The position numbers and the translations under genes are program-made. DNA of 64,000 bases from an uncultured Marinoscillum sp. (lineage in GTDB: Bacteria; Bacteroidota; Bacteroidia; Cytophagales; MED-G16), in the NCBI GenBank assembly GCA_902626505.1, contig CACOFQ010000007.1, forward strand, positions 1 to 64,000, given 5' to 3'. The notes below the pieces were generated by a model, which was not told where the DNA came from, ran no database searches, and was given only the letters and a program-made list of their open reading frames with translations. Of this stretch, positions 17,665 to 26,305 are shown piece by piece; the stretch's first letter is position 1, and each line of letters starts with the position of its first letter.

Positions 17665-18513
17665 TTAATAAATTATATAAGTTAATTTTATTAAGAATTC
17701 TTCAGGCATTTCTCTATTTCTTAATTTATAACTAAAATCTAATCTTGACCTTGATAACAAAATAAACTGTATCCCCGGAGCAAGAGTTGATGAAAATTTA
17801 TTATATCTAGATGGAAAATCTTTAGTTATGATAGTATTTGTTATATATTCAAGATATATATTAAAATTTGTTTGATTATATGACTTATATTTTCTAGGAA
17901 AAAGTAAGTATCCAGCTGATATTGAATTTTTAAAGGTATTTACATTTGTTTTTTGCCATTTTACAGTTGTTCCTTGAGTAAATTTTTCATCAATATTTGA
18001 AATTCTAGTAAAACCACTTGTAATAGATATTGCTAATTTTTTTATCAGTTGAGTTCCAATTAATCCTAACTCAAAACCAGTATCTTGAAGTTCTAGATCT
18101 AGGTTATCTTTCATAAATTTATTTTCATGATATGAATACTTTATAAAAGATGATAATCTGGTATGATACTTATCTTTATCAGTAGTTAGAATTCTTTGTT
18201 TTGAATATAATTTAAATCCATTAAAACCAAAATTGGGCATCATATCTTGCTCATAGGGTTTATTAGTAAACTGAAAACTTCCACTTACCATTATTTTTTT
18301 TGATAAACCATAAGATAGAGAAGGTGTCACAATAAAAGCATTACTAATACTTCCCATAATGTTAGATCCATCAAGAAAAATATTAGAATTTGTAAGCCTA
18401 ACAACTTTTGTTCCTTTTGGAATCAAGCTTGCTGGTTCTGAGTTAATATATAACTCTTGAGCTGAGATAATATAAGTATGTATTAATAAGAAAAGAATAA
18501 AAAGTATTCTCAT
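17665..18513 (-). CDS. Outer-membrane beta-barrel-like protein of unknown function
   Basis: A 282-residue protein with an N-terminal signal peptide ending after 'IISAQ' (residue 19). The rest alternates polar and hydrophobic residues in strands, has 'YGLSKKIMVSGSFQF'-type hairpins and ends in 'LTYIIY' with a terminal aromatic residue, as expected of an outer-membrane barrel. I do not recognise a named family. It lies 13 bases after the heavy-metal-binding protein gene on the same strand, so the pair may work together in metal handling at the envelope. Confidence 0.75.
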   Translation of the reverse strand: MRILFILFLLIHTYIISAQELYINSEPASLIPKGTKVVRLTNSNIFLDGSNIMGSISNAFIVTPSLSYGLSKKIMVSGSFQFTNKPYEQDMMPNFGFNGFKLYSKQRILTTDKDKYHTRLSSFIKYSYHENKFMKDNLDLELQDTGFELGLIGTQLIKKLAISITSGFTRISNIDEKFTQGTTVKWQKTNVNTFKNSISAGYLLFPRKYKSYNQTNFNIYLEYITNTIITKDFPSRYNKFSSTLAPGIQFILLSRSRLDFSYKLRNREMPEEFLIKLTYIIY

Positions 18514-18526
18514 TTAGTATTATAGT

Positions 18527-19069
18527 TTATAAACTACTTTTAAGATGAAAAACTTTATTAGATTTTAAATTTTCATGTTTTGAACAACAAGTTGCAGTAT
18601 GTAATCCTGTTTCATAACAAGCATGTGAAGTTTTTTCTGATAATAGTTTGTATTCACTTTTTCTAATAAATTTCTTATCAACTAAAGTAAATACATTAGT
18701 TTCCATATCCGCATCAGAGAAAAAATGAAATAAATTTCCATTAATTAGATTATGTTTATCATTTTCAGTTTTTAATTTATCATTAAAAACTATTTCAATT
18801 GACCCAACAAAAAAACCAGCATCTTCAACTTTCTCTTGAATTAAATCAAAATCAACAAAGGCATCATCCTTAAATTCTAATTTAAATGATGTAGCTTCTA
18901 AGTCTGGGGTTATTGACTCAATGAAATCAAGTTTTTCTAAGCTTTTTTGTGTTGAATATGAACACATAGCACATGTTAGTCCTGTAGCTTTTAAGTTTGA
19001 GTAGAATGACTGAGAATATCCAAGATTGAATATTACAAGCATTGATATTGTAAATAATGTTTTCTTCAT
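18527..19069 (-). CDS. Secreted heavy-metal-associated (HMA) domain protein
   Basis: A 180-residue protein with a signal peptide (residues 1-20) followed by an HMA domain. The metal-binding loop is 'GLTCAMC' with Cys33 and Cys36, and the rest of the domain runs to about residue 95 ('VEDAGFFVGSIEI'). A second, Cys/His-rich segment near the C-terminus has Cys151, His157, Cys161, Cys162 and His165 and could bind a further metal ion. HMA proteins carry Cu+, Zn2+ or Hg2+; a periplasmic form is less common than cytoplasmic chaperones. It is divergent from the TlpA-like gene and upstream of an outer-membrane protein gene. Confidence 0.85.
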   Translation of the reverse strand: MKKTLFTISMLVIFNLGYSQSFYSNLKATGLTCAMCSYSTQKSLEKLDFIESITPDLEATSFKLEFKDDAFVDFDLIQEKVEDAGFFVGSIEIVFNDKLKTENDKHNLINGNLFHFFSDADMETNVFTLVDKKFIRKSEYKLLSEKTSHACYETGLHTATCCSKHENLKSNKVFHLKSSL

Positions 19070-19102
19070 TACTTTTATTTAATTAAGTAAAAATAGTAAA
19101 AA

Positions 19103-19576
19103 ATGAAAATACTTAAATCCATTTTACTTTTTTTAACAATTATTAGCTGCAGTACTCCAAGTAATAAAAAAGCTAATGACTTCTCAGCTTTAATAGATCT
19201 TGATGGTAATGCATTTAATTTAGATGACTTAGAAGGGAATGTTTTAATTCTAAATATCTGGGCAACGTGGTGCAAGCCTTGTATAGCAGAATTTGAGAGT
19301 TTAGAAGAAGTAAAAAAAAAGTTCAATGATATTAATGTTAAAATTATTGCAGTTTCAAATGAAGATTTGAAATTGATAAATTCTTTTTTAAATAAAAGAA
19401 AATTTGATTTAAATTTTATTAAACTTAATGGTGACTTATCTTATTTTAATGCATACAGTTTACCAACGACTATAATATTTGACAAGAGTGGTAATGAGGC
19501 CTTTAGATTAACAGGTGGTGTTGACTTTAACACCAAAAATTTTATTGATAAAATATTAAATATTGAAAAGTTATAA
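19103..19576 (+). CDS. TlpA/ResA-like thioredoxin-fold lipoprotein
   Basis: A 157-residue protein with a lipobox Cys16 ('LTIISC') and a thioredoxin fold whose active site is Trp56-Cys57-Lys58-Pro59-Cys60, followed by a cis-Pro in 'SLPTTIIF'. Proteins of this type reduce or exchange disulfides in the periplasm, for example during cytochrome or metal-protein maturation. It lies 33 bases from the divergent HMA protein gene, whose Cys-rich sites could be its substrate (inference). Its 3' end overlaps the convergent NlpC/P60 gene by 6 bases. Confidence 0.92.
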   Translation: MKILKSILLFLTIISCSTPSNKKANDFSALIDLDGNAFNLDDLEGNVLILNIWATWCKPCIAEFESLEEVKKKFNDINVKIIAVSNEDLKLINSFLNKRKFDLNFIKLNGDLSYFNAYSLPTTIIFDKSGNEAFRLTGGVDFNTKNFIDKILNIEKL

Positions 19577-20677
19577 CTTTTTTACACCTAATGTTTCATG
19601 CCCAATAATTCTTCTCGACTCCATGTATTTTTCCATATGATATTTATCATATAATGGATCATCGTCGTATACAGAATTAATTCTTACATTTTTTGAAGCT
19701 TGAATAAATTTACCATCTCCAATCCATATTGCAACATGGTCAATTCTTCTTCTTCCATCCCTATAATATCCAAAAAACATTAAATCACCTTCATTAAGAT
19801 TATCCCAATTTCTATTTTGATCAACTAACAAGCCTTCATTAATTTGTTGAGATGCATCTCTTGGTATTATAAGTCCATTCATTAAGTAAATTGTTTTAGT
19901 AAATCCTGAACAATCAAAACCTTTTGAAGATGTTCCTCCCCATAAATAAGGAACTCCAATGAATTGTTTAGAATTATTTATTATATCTGAAGTTGTTTTA
20001 TCAATAGTATTAAACATTGGAGAAATATCCGTTTGATTTACCCAACCTACTCTCTTATCAGGATATTCAATTTTATAAAAATCTCCAATTTTATCAGTCA
20101 CATTCAAAACAGAACCAACAACTAGATCAGAAATAACAGCTTCTTTCTCAATAGATGAATAAGCAAAACCTTGAACAGAACTAAATATGTATGGGTTTTT
20201 ATAGTAATTATTATAATCACTTTCTGAAACAATTGATATCCCTCCATGATCAATCCATGAAATATATTCATCGGGAGTTTGAATAAGATACCACTCACCT
20301 TCCTTCTTTAAAATCTTTACCCTTGTCCCTAAAAGTGTTTGAGAAACTAACTCAGATGAATGTGATGGCCTACCTCTTAAATTACCAACTGAGTTGTTAA
20401 TAATTCCATAAATTGTATCTTTTGGAAGTACAATAATATTCTCTGAATAATTTACACCTACACTGTCTAGTTTCTGCAAAAAATAGTTTTTTGCTTCAAT
20501 TTTTGATGTTTCCCCATCAATTACTACAGTAGCATTACTTATTGAGTAAGTAATATTAAATAGAGAAACTCTTTTATCAGGTGCATAAATTGAATTCACC
20601 TCATCTATTATTAAGTCGATATTGGTGTTATTTTTATTACATCCAAAAAATATTAAAATGAAAAATAAGTATCTCAT
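19571..20677 (-). CDS. NlpC/P60 peptidoglycan hydrolase lipoprotein with SH3 domains
   Basis: A 368-residue protein. A short lipoprotein signal ends at Cys13. Two bacterial SH3-like domains follow (about residues 100-150 and 165-215, each with a Gly-Trp-[IV] strand), then a C-terminal NlpC/P60 domain. The catalytic Cys256 is in 'GFDCSGF' and the His in 'RRIDHVAIW'. Such enzymes cut peptide stems of peptidoglycan during wall turnover. The stop lies 2 bases after the... next gene on this strand begins upstream at 21853, so the lipase-like gene's transcript could continue in from position 20678 only if they share a strand order of lipase then hydrolase, which they do. Confidence 0.93.
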   Translation of the reverse strand: MRYLFFILIFFGCNKNNTNIDLIIDEVNSIYAPDKRVSLFNITYSISNATVVIDGETSKIEAKNYFLQKLDSVGVNYSENIIVLPKDTIYGIINNSVGNLRGRPSHSSELVSQTLLGTRVKILKKEGEWYLIQTPDEYISWIDHGGISIVSESDYNNYYKNPYIFSSVQGFAYSSIEKEAVISDLVVGSVLNVTDKIGDFYKIEYPDKRVGWVNQTDISPMFNTIDKTTSDIINNSKQFIGVPYLWGGTSSKGFDCSGFTKTIYLMNGLIIPRDASQQINEGLLVDQNRNWDNLNEGDLMFFGYYRDGRRRIDHVAIWIGDGKFIQASKNVRINSVYDDDPLYDKYHMEKYMESRRIIGHETLGVKKL

Positions 20678-21853
20678 TTATTTCAATTTCTCAAATTTAT
20701 CAAAGAGGTCTATTATATAAGGAAGAGAACCCGAGGAATGATTTTCTCCATTAAGATCAATAAACTCAACAGTATTTTTATCTGCACCAAGTGAAATAAA
20801 ATTATTGTAAGTATCAACAGAATTTTGATATGGAACAGTAATGTCATCAGTTCCATGATACATTATCATTTTATTTTTGGGAACCCATTGATCTAAACTA
20901 TTTTCTTGAAAAGCATCCACTATTATCTTTAATTCTAGATCACTATAAATATTATTAATGAAATTAGATGTTAATAATTCACTAATGTCATCACTCAAAA
21001 CAGAATTAATTTCATATCCTGAATATTTTCCGTTAAAATATTCTGGGATAATTGAAGCATAAGGCTCATTAAAAATAGAAGATAGAGGAAGAGTCCAATC
21101 ATATGATGTTTTATATCCAATTGCAACGTAAGCAATATAATATGGTACATGATAAGTATCTTTAGAAAGAAAATAGTCTAACATTCCTGATATATCATAT
21201 CCACCAGATGCTGGTGCAGAAGCAACAAGATTTAAACCTGAATAATTATTATTTTCTAAATTATAATGTGCAGACATAGTAGCAAATCCTCCTTCAGAAT
21301 AGCCTGAAAGAAATATATCTCCATTAAAATTATAACCTTCAATTTCAGAAAGCTCCTTAGTTGCTTTGATCATATCTACAACCGTCTGTCCTGTTATATC
21401 TGACCTATAATAAGGATGAACAATATCATCTGATATTCCAAAACCTAAGTAATCAGGTATTACAAAAATATAGCCAGCACTAGCAGCATTTGCAAAAAAA
21501 CTATACTGAATTAGATCTTCAGTAGGTGCATCGGCATGTAAAGAAGTTGTACCATGATTAAAATTAAGAATTGGCATACCATTATCAGTATCAGGAAAAG
21601 CTACTAATCCTGATGCTTTGATTTTCTTACCATTATATGTTGTATTATAAGTTATTGTATATAAACTAATATCATGTTTTAAATATCCTTCTAAATTTTC
21701 AAATTCAGAGGCTTGGACAATTTCTAAAATATTATCTTTTGTGATTGAAAATAATTTAGTGTAGGTATCAATATGAATTCTAGTATTTTCCTCTTGAATA
21801 CTGCAAGAAAATAATATTAGAATTAAAAAAATGTATGCTTTAATTTTATACAT
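20678..21853 (-). CDS. Secreted alpha/beta hydrolase (lipase/esterase-like) lipoprotein
   Basis: A protein of 391 residues with a lipoprotein signal ('LILILFSCS') and an alpha/beta-hydrolase body: nucleophile elbow G-Y-S-E-G in 'FLSGYSEGGFATMSAH', and a late 'MYHGTDDITVPYQNS' that supplies the Asp, with a final His near 'GENHSSG'. A longer reading begins at a GTG (21866-21868), but the ATG at 21853 gives a better-placed signal peptide and is preferred. It resembles secretory lipases and S9-like esterases. The natural ester is unknown. It ends directly at the start of the NlpC/P60 gene on the same strand. Confidence 0.85.
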   Translation of the reverse strand: MYKIKAYIFLILILFSCSIQEENTRIHIDTYTKLFSITKDNILEIVQASEFENLEGYLKHDISLYTITYNTTYNGKKIKASGLVAFPDTDNGMPILNFNHGTTSLHADAPTEDLIQYSFFANAASAGYIFVIPDYLGFGISDDIVHPYYRSDITGQTVVDMIKATKELSEIEGYNFNGDIFLSGYSEGGFATMSAHYNLENNNYSGLNLVASAPASGGYDISGMLDYFLSKDTYHVPYYIAYVAIGYKTSYDWTLPLSSIFNEPYASIIPEYFNGKYSGYEINSVLSDDISELLTSNFINNIYSDLELKIIVDAFQENSLDQWVPKNKMIMYHGTDDITVPYQNSVDTYNNFISLGADKNTVEFIDLNGENHSSGSLPYIIDLFDKFEKLK

Positions 21854-21891
21854 GTGATATTTGTTCACACAAATTTAATTAATATTGAAAT

Positions 21892-23346
21892 ATGGATAAC
21901 TATGGTTTTCTTTCTTTAATTCCTCCAATAATTGCAATTATTCTAGCAATCAGAACAAAACAAGTTTTCATTTCTCTATTAACTGGGATTTTTTTTGGTG
22001 CATTAATAATTGGAAACTGGAACCCTTTTAATGGAATATTACTTACAATCGAGTTTATTGTAGATGTATTTGATGATCCAGGAAACACCAGGGTTGTTTT
22101 CTTTACTTTTCTTGTGGGGTCACTAATTACTTTAATTCAAGTGTCTGGAGGAGTTGGTGGTTTTATAAAGACTTTTCAAAAAAAGTTTGAAAATAATAAT
22201 GGAAAAGAAAATACTAAAAAGATACAATTATATGCCTCTGTAACAGGATTTTTATTATTTGTTGAATCAAATATTTCAGCACTTACCGTAGGTACAATTT
22301 TCAGACCTCTATTTGATAAACTAAAAATTTCAAGAGAAAAACTTGCATATATAGCAGACTCTACATCTGCTCCCTCAAAACTTTTAATACCATTTAATGG
22401 GTGGGGTGCATATATAATTGGTTTATTAACTGTTCAAGGGATTGAAAAACCTTTTAATACATTAATAAATGCTATGAAATATAATTTTTATCCAATCCTT
22501 GTGATTCTATTATTATTAGTACTAATCCTAACTGGAAAAGATTATGGACTAATGAAAAAAGCAGAAAAAAGAACAAAAGGAGGTATTTTATTTGACAAGG
22601 GTTCATCGCCTATGGTTTCACAGGATATAATAATTATTAAAACAAAAGAAGGAGTAAAAGAAAATGCATTAAATATGTTTATTCCTCTTATATCAATGGT
22701 TGTAATAATGATATTAATGCTTTTCTATACAGGATATGATTCTAGTCAACAAAATATGAGTTTTTTTGATATTCTTGCAAACTCATCAGGTTCATCATCT
22801 GTCCTTTATTCTGTTATTATCTCAATTATAATAGCATCATTTTATTATATTATTTCTGGAATTTTATCCTTAAAGGAAGTTATATCTTATTCTATCAAAG
22901 GAATGTCAGGAATGATGCAACTTTCTTTATTAATAATTTTAGCATTTACAATAGGTAATTTATGTAAAGAATTAGGTACAGGAATTTATGTTTCTAATGA
23001 ATTAAAGGATATTTTATCACCTAAAATGGTGCCATTTCTTTTATTTATTACAAGTTGTTTTATTTCGTTTTCTACTGGTACTTCATGGGGAACTTTTGCT
23101 ATTATGCTAGCAATTGCAGTTCCAATATCTAATGAAATGGGAATTGAATCATCAATAACAATCGCAGCCGCATTAGGAGGAGGGTTATTTGGTGATCATT
23201 GTTCTCCTATATCAGACACATCTGTTGTTTCGTCAATGGCATCAGCATCTGATCATATTGATCATGTAAAAACACAATTGCCTTATGCTATGGTTTCTGG
23301 TATAATAACAGCAATTTTTTACTTAGTGATTGGATTTTGGATATAA
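21892..23346 (+). CDS. nhaC: NhaC-family Na+/H+ antiporter
   Basis: A 484-residue membrane protein with about 11-12 helices. The N-terminal 'LIPPIIAIILAI' segment, the 'STSAPSKLLIPFNGWGAY' block and the C-terminal 'GGGLFGDHCSPISDTSVVSS' block are hallmarks of the NhaC/tetracycline-antiporter-like family. It would expel Na+ in exchange for H+, linking the proton gradient to the sodium gradient used by the SSS transporters in this window. It stands alone on the plus strand and is followed by a hairpin. Confidence 0.92.
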   Translation: MDNYGFLSLIPPIIAIILAIRTKQVFISLLTGIFFGALIIGNWNPFNGILLTIEFIVDVFDDPGNTRVVFFTFLVGSLITLIQVSGGVGGFIKTFQKKFENNNGKENTKKIQLYASVTGFLLFVESNISALTVGTIFRPLFDKLKISREKLAYIADSTSAPSKLLIPFNGWGAYIIGLLTVQGIEKPFNTLINAMKYNFYPILVILLLLVLILTGKDYGLMKKAEKRTKGGILFDKGSSPMVSQDIIIIKTKEGVKENALNMFIPLISMVVIMILMLFYTGYDSSQQNMSFFDILANSSGSSSVLYSVIISIIIASFYYIISGILSLKEVISYSIKGMSGMMQLSLLIILAFTIGNLCKELGTGIYVSNELKDILSPKMVPFLLFITSCFISFSTGTSWGTFAIMLAIAVPISNEMGIESSITIAAALGGGLFGDHCSPISDTSVVSSMASASDHIDHVKTQLPYAMVSGIITAIFYLVIGFWI

Positions 23347-23350
23347 AAGA

Positions 23351-23377
23351 AAAGCACTTAAAATGATTAAGTGCTTT
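23351..23377 (+). terminator. Hairpin downstream of nhaC
   Basis: A perfect 11-bp inverted repeat, AAAGCACTTAA and TTAAGTGCTTT, with a 5-base loop, 4 bases after the nhaC stop. Because it begins with A and ends with T it can act in both directions, for nhaC and for the convergent xylA 91 bases away. The T run is short, so strength is uncertain. Confidence 0.7.
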
Positions 23378-23467
23378 ACAAACCAAACTAACTAAACTAA
23401 TTGAACTTTTTTGAACGCAAATTAATACTGTCTAGTTACATTAATGATAAAAAACCAATTATGGAAT

Positions 23468-24799
23468 CTAGAAGATAAATCTATTTATTAAATTCTCTAA
23501 TAGCTCCTGCTTACCAGACTTTAAAGAAGGTTCACCATTATTTTTAGCGTGAGTTGCTAGTTCATCTAAGTTAAGATTACCTTCAGCAAATGATTTGCCT
23601 ATTCCAGAATCAAAAGATGAATATCTTTGGTCTAAAAGCTTAACATAATCAGAATCATTAATTATTTTCTCAACAATTAGTAATGACCTGGCAAAAATAT
23701 CAATTCCTCCAATATGAGAATAAAATAAATCCTCAAGGTCCGTGGAATTTCTTCTTGTTTTTGCATCAAAATTAATTCCTCCTCCACTCAATCCCCCAGA
23801 TCTAATAATCACAATTAAAGCTTCAACTATCTCATAAATATTATTTGGAAATTGATCTGTATCCCAACCATTTTGATAATCACCTCTATTTGCATCTATA
23901 CTACCTAACATATTGGAATTTGCAGCAACTTGTAGTTCGTGATCAAATGTATGTCCTGCTAAAGTAGCATGATTGACTTCTATATTTAATTTAAAATCTT
24001 TATCTAATCCATATTCTTTTAAAAATCCAATTACAGTAGCAGAATCATAATCATATTGATGTTTTGATGGTTCCATAGGTTTTGGTTCAATGAAAAAATT
24101 ACCCGTAAATCCTATCGATCTCCCATAATCTTTTGCCATATGAAGAAAAGTAGCCATATTATCTATTTCTGTTTTCATTTTAGTATTTAACAAAGACATA
24201 TAACCTTCTCTTCCTCCCCAAAAAACATAATTTTCACCACCTAATTTTTGTGTGATATCAAGGGCATTTTTTACTTGAGCACCAGCATATGAAACTACAT
24301 CAAAATTAGGATTAGTAGCAGCGCCATTCATATATCTAGGGTTTGAAAAAAGATTAGCAGTGCCCCATAGAACCTTTATATTATTCGAATTTTTCTTTTC
24401 TTGAGCATAATCTGATATTTTATTTAGTCTTTTCTCTGATTCTTTTAGTGAACTTCCTTCATCAATTAAATCAAAATCATGGAAACAGAAATATTCAAGA
24501 CCTAATTTTGAGATAAATTCAAATGCAGCGTCCATTTTATTATAAGCTCTCTCATAAACATCAGAAGACTTATCCCAAGGATAAATTTTAGTTCCAGGTC
24601 CAAATGGATCATTACCAGTATTTACAAATGAATGCCAATATGCTATTGCAAATTTGAAATGATCTTTCATTTTCTTTCCCAATACTATCTTATCCTTATC
24701 ATAGTATCTGTATGCTAAAGGATTATCAGAATCTTTTCCTTCATATTTAATCTCATTCAAATTTTTAAAATATTCTTTTTGACCAATTATAACTCCCAT
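23468..24799 (-). CDS. xylA: Xylose isomerase
   Basis: A 443-residue enzyme that converts D-xylose to D-xylulose (also glucose to fructose) in the cytoplasm. The catalytic His107 in 'CFHDFDLID' and Glu238/Lys240 in 'FIEPKPMEPSKHQYD' are present, as is the metal-binding 'EVNHATLAGHTFDHEL' block. The length fits the longer class II enzymes. It starts 5 bases after the stop of xylB, so the two form a transcription unit in the order xylB-xylA. A sugar-uptake protein is not adjacent. Confidence 0.97.
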   Translation of the reverse strand: MGVIIGQKEYFKNLNEIKYEGKDSDNPLAYRYYDKDKIVLGKKMKDHFKFAIAYWHSFVNTGNDPFGPGTKIYPWDKSSDVYERAYNKMDAAFEFISKLGLEYFCFHDFDLIDEGSSLKESEKRLNKISDYAQEKKNSNNIKVLWGTANLFSNPRYMNGAATNPNFDVVSYAGAQVKNALDITQKLGGENYVFWGGREGYMSLLNTKMKTEIDNMATFLHMAKDYGRSIGFTGNFFIEPKPMEPSKHQYDYDSATVIGFLKEYGLDKDFKLNIEVNHATLAGHTFDHELQVAANSNMLGSIDANRGDYQNGWDTDQFPNNIYEIVEALIVIIRSGGLSGGGINFDAKTRRNSTDLEDLFYSHIGGIDIFARSLLIVEKIINDSDYVKLLDQRYSSFDSGIGKSFAEGNLNLDELATHAKNNGEPSLKSGKQELLENLINRFIF

Positions 24800-24804
24800 A
24801 TCAA

Positions 24805-26280
24805 TTAATTTAGTTTATTTAAAATGTTTTTCCAATTTCTATATTCTTCAGCGTAAAAATCCTCTTTAGATGGATTTATTTCTGAAATCATTTTAAGTTT
24901 TTGAAATGCTTCTTTTTCATCTTTATAAAATCCATAACCTAAAGCAGCACCTCTTGCAGCACCTTCAGAACCATTGGTATCGTATAACTGCAATTTTACC
25001 TTTGAAGAGCTAACAAAAGCTTCTCTGAAAACTTTACTTAAAAATAGATTTGCATTACCTACTCGAACTGTATTTACATCTACTCCAAATCTCCTTAAAA
25101 GTTCAATTCCATATGATAAAGAAAAAGCAATACCTTCTAATGTAGCTCTTATTATATGTTCATTTGAATGAACATTAAAATCTAAACCAATTAAATGGGA
25201 ATCAATTTTTCTATTTTCAAATAATCTCTCTGCACCATTTCCAAAAGAATAAAATTTAACACCTTCAGAGCTACAAACTTTTTCAGCTTTTAAATCCATT
25301 TCTTTATATGAAGATTCTTTTAGTAATGATTTTATCCATGAAAACGCAATGCCAGATCCATTTATACATAATAGTAAACCATTTCTTGAATTCAAACTAT
25401 TACTATTACAGTGTAAAAAAGTATTAATTCTATTATTTGGGTCATAAATATTTTTATCTGTTACAGAATATATAACTGCGGATGTACCTGCAGTAGCTGC
25501 AATTTCACCAGGGTTTAATACATTTAAAGAAAAAGCATTGTTAGGTTGATCACCAGTTCTATATGAAATTTTAATACCTTTTTTAAAATCTAACTTTTTA
25601 CATATCTCATCAGTAACATCTCCTTGATTTCCAATTGAATCAACAATTTCTGGAATAAAATTTGGATTAATATTATAATGATCTAGAACCTCTTTGCTAA
25701 TTGAATTAGTATGAAAGTCCCACAATGTTCCTTCAGATAACCCAGAAGATGTTGTTGAAATTTTTCCAGTTAATTTATATACTATGTAATCTCCTGGAAG
25801 CATAACTTTATAAATTTCAGAATAAGTTTCTGGATCATTTTCCATCACCCATTTTATTTTAGATGCAGTAAAATTACCTGGAGAATTAAGAATGTGTTTT
25901 TCAATAATATCTTTATTTATTTCTTTTTCAGCATTCTTTCCAATTTCAACTGCTCTAGAATCACACCAAATAATAGATGGAATTAAAGGTTCACCTTTAT
26001 TATTAATAGCTACCAATCCGTGCATTTGATAAGAGATGCCAATTGATTTAACTAAATCAAAATTGTTTCTATTTTTTAAGGTAATAAGACATTTTTCGAT
26101 ACATTGCCACCAATAGTTAGGATCTTGCTCTGCCCATCCTTTTTTTTTTGAAACTATTTTCATTTCTTTTTCAGGATAAGTAATAGAGTCAATGGTATTA
26201 CCTTTATCAGAGTCAAATAATGAAGTTTTAACTGAAGAGCTTCCAAGATCAATACCCAAAAAATATGAAGGATGACTCAT
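24805..26280 (-). CDS. xylB: Xylulokinase
   Basis: A 491-residue FGGY-family carbohydrate kinase. It shows the N-terminal phosphate loop 'GIDLGSSSVKTSLFD' (from residue 9), 'AEQDPNYWW', the substrate region 'SYQMHGLVAIN' and the ATP-site motif 'ATAGTSAVIYSVT'. It phosphorylates D-xylulose to xylulose 5-phosphate, feeding the pentose phosphate pathway after xylA. The gene faces the amino-acid permease gene divergently across 25 bases. Confidence 0.95.
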   Translation of the reverse strand: MSHPSYFLGIDLGSSSVKTSLFDSDKGNTIDSITYPEKEMKIVSKKKGWAEQDPNYWWQCIEKCLITLKNRNNFDLVKSIGISYQMHGLVAINNKGEPLIPSIIWCDSRAVEIGKNAEKEINKDIIEKHILNSPGNFTASKIKWVMENDPETYSEIYKVMLPGDYIVYKLTGKISTTSSGLSEGTLWDFHTNSISKEVLDHYNINPNFIPEIVDSIGNQGDVTDEICKKLDFKKGIKISYRTGDQPNNAFSLNVLNPGEIAATAGTSAVIYSVTDKNIYDPNNRINTFLHCNSNSLNSRNGLLLCINGSGIAFSWIKSLLKESSYKEMDLKAEKVCSSEGVKFYSFGNGAERLFENRKIDSHLIGLDFNVHSNEHIIRATLEGIAFSLSYGIELLRRFGVDVNTVRVGNANLFLSKVFREAFVSSSKVKLQLYDTNGSEGAARGAALGYGFYKDEKEAFQKLKMISEINPSKEDFYAEEYRNWKNILNKLN

Positions 26281-26305
26281 TTAAAAATATTATATTGAAA
26301 AATCA

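Noticed and set aside
21854-21868. GTG start for the lipase-like gene
   Set aside because: The ATG at 21853 begins a standard lipoprotein signal and needs no rare start codon.
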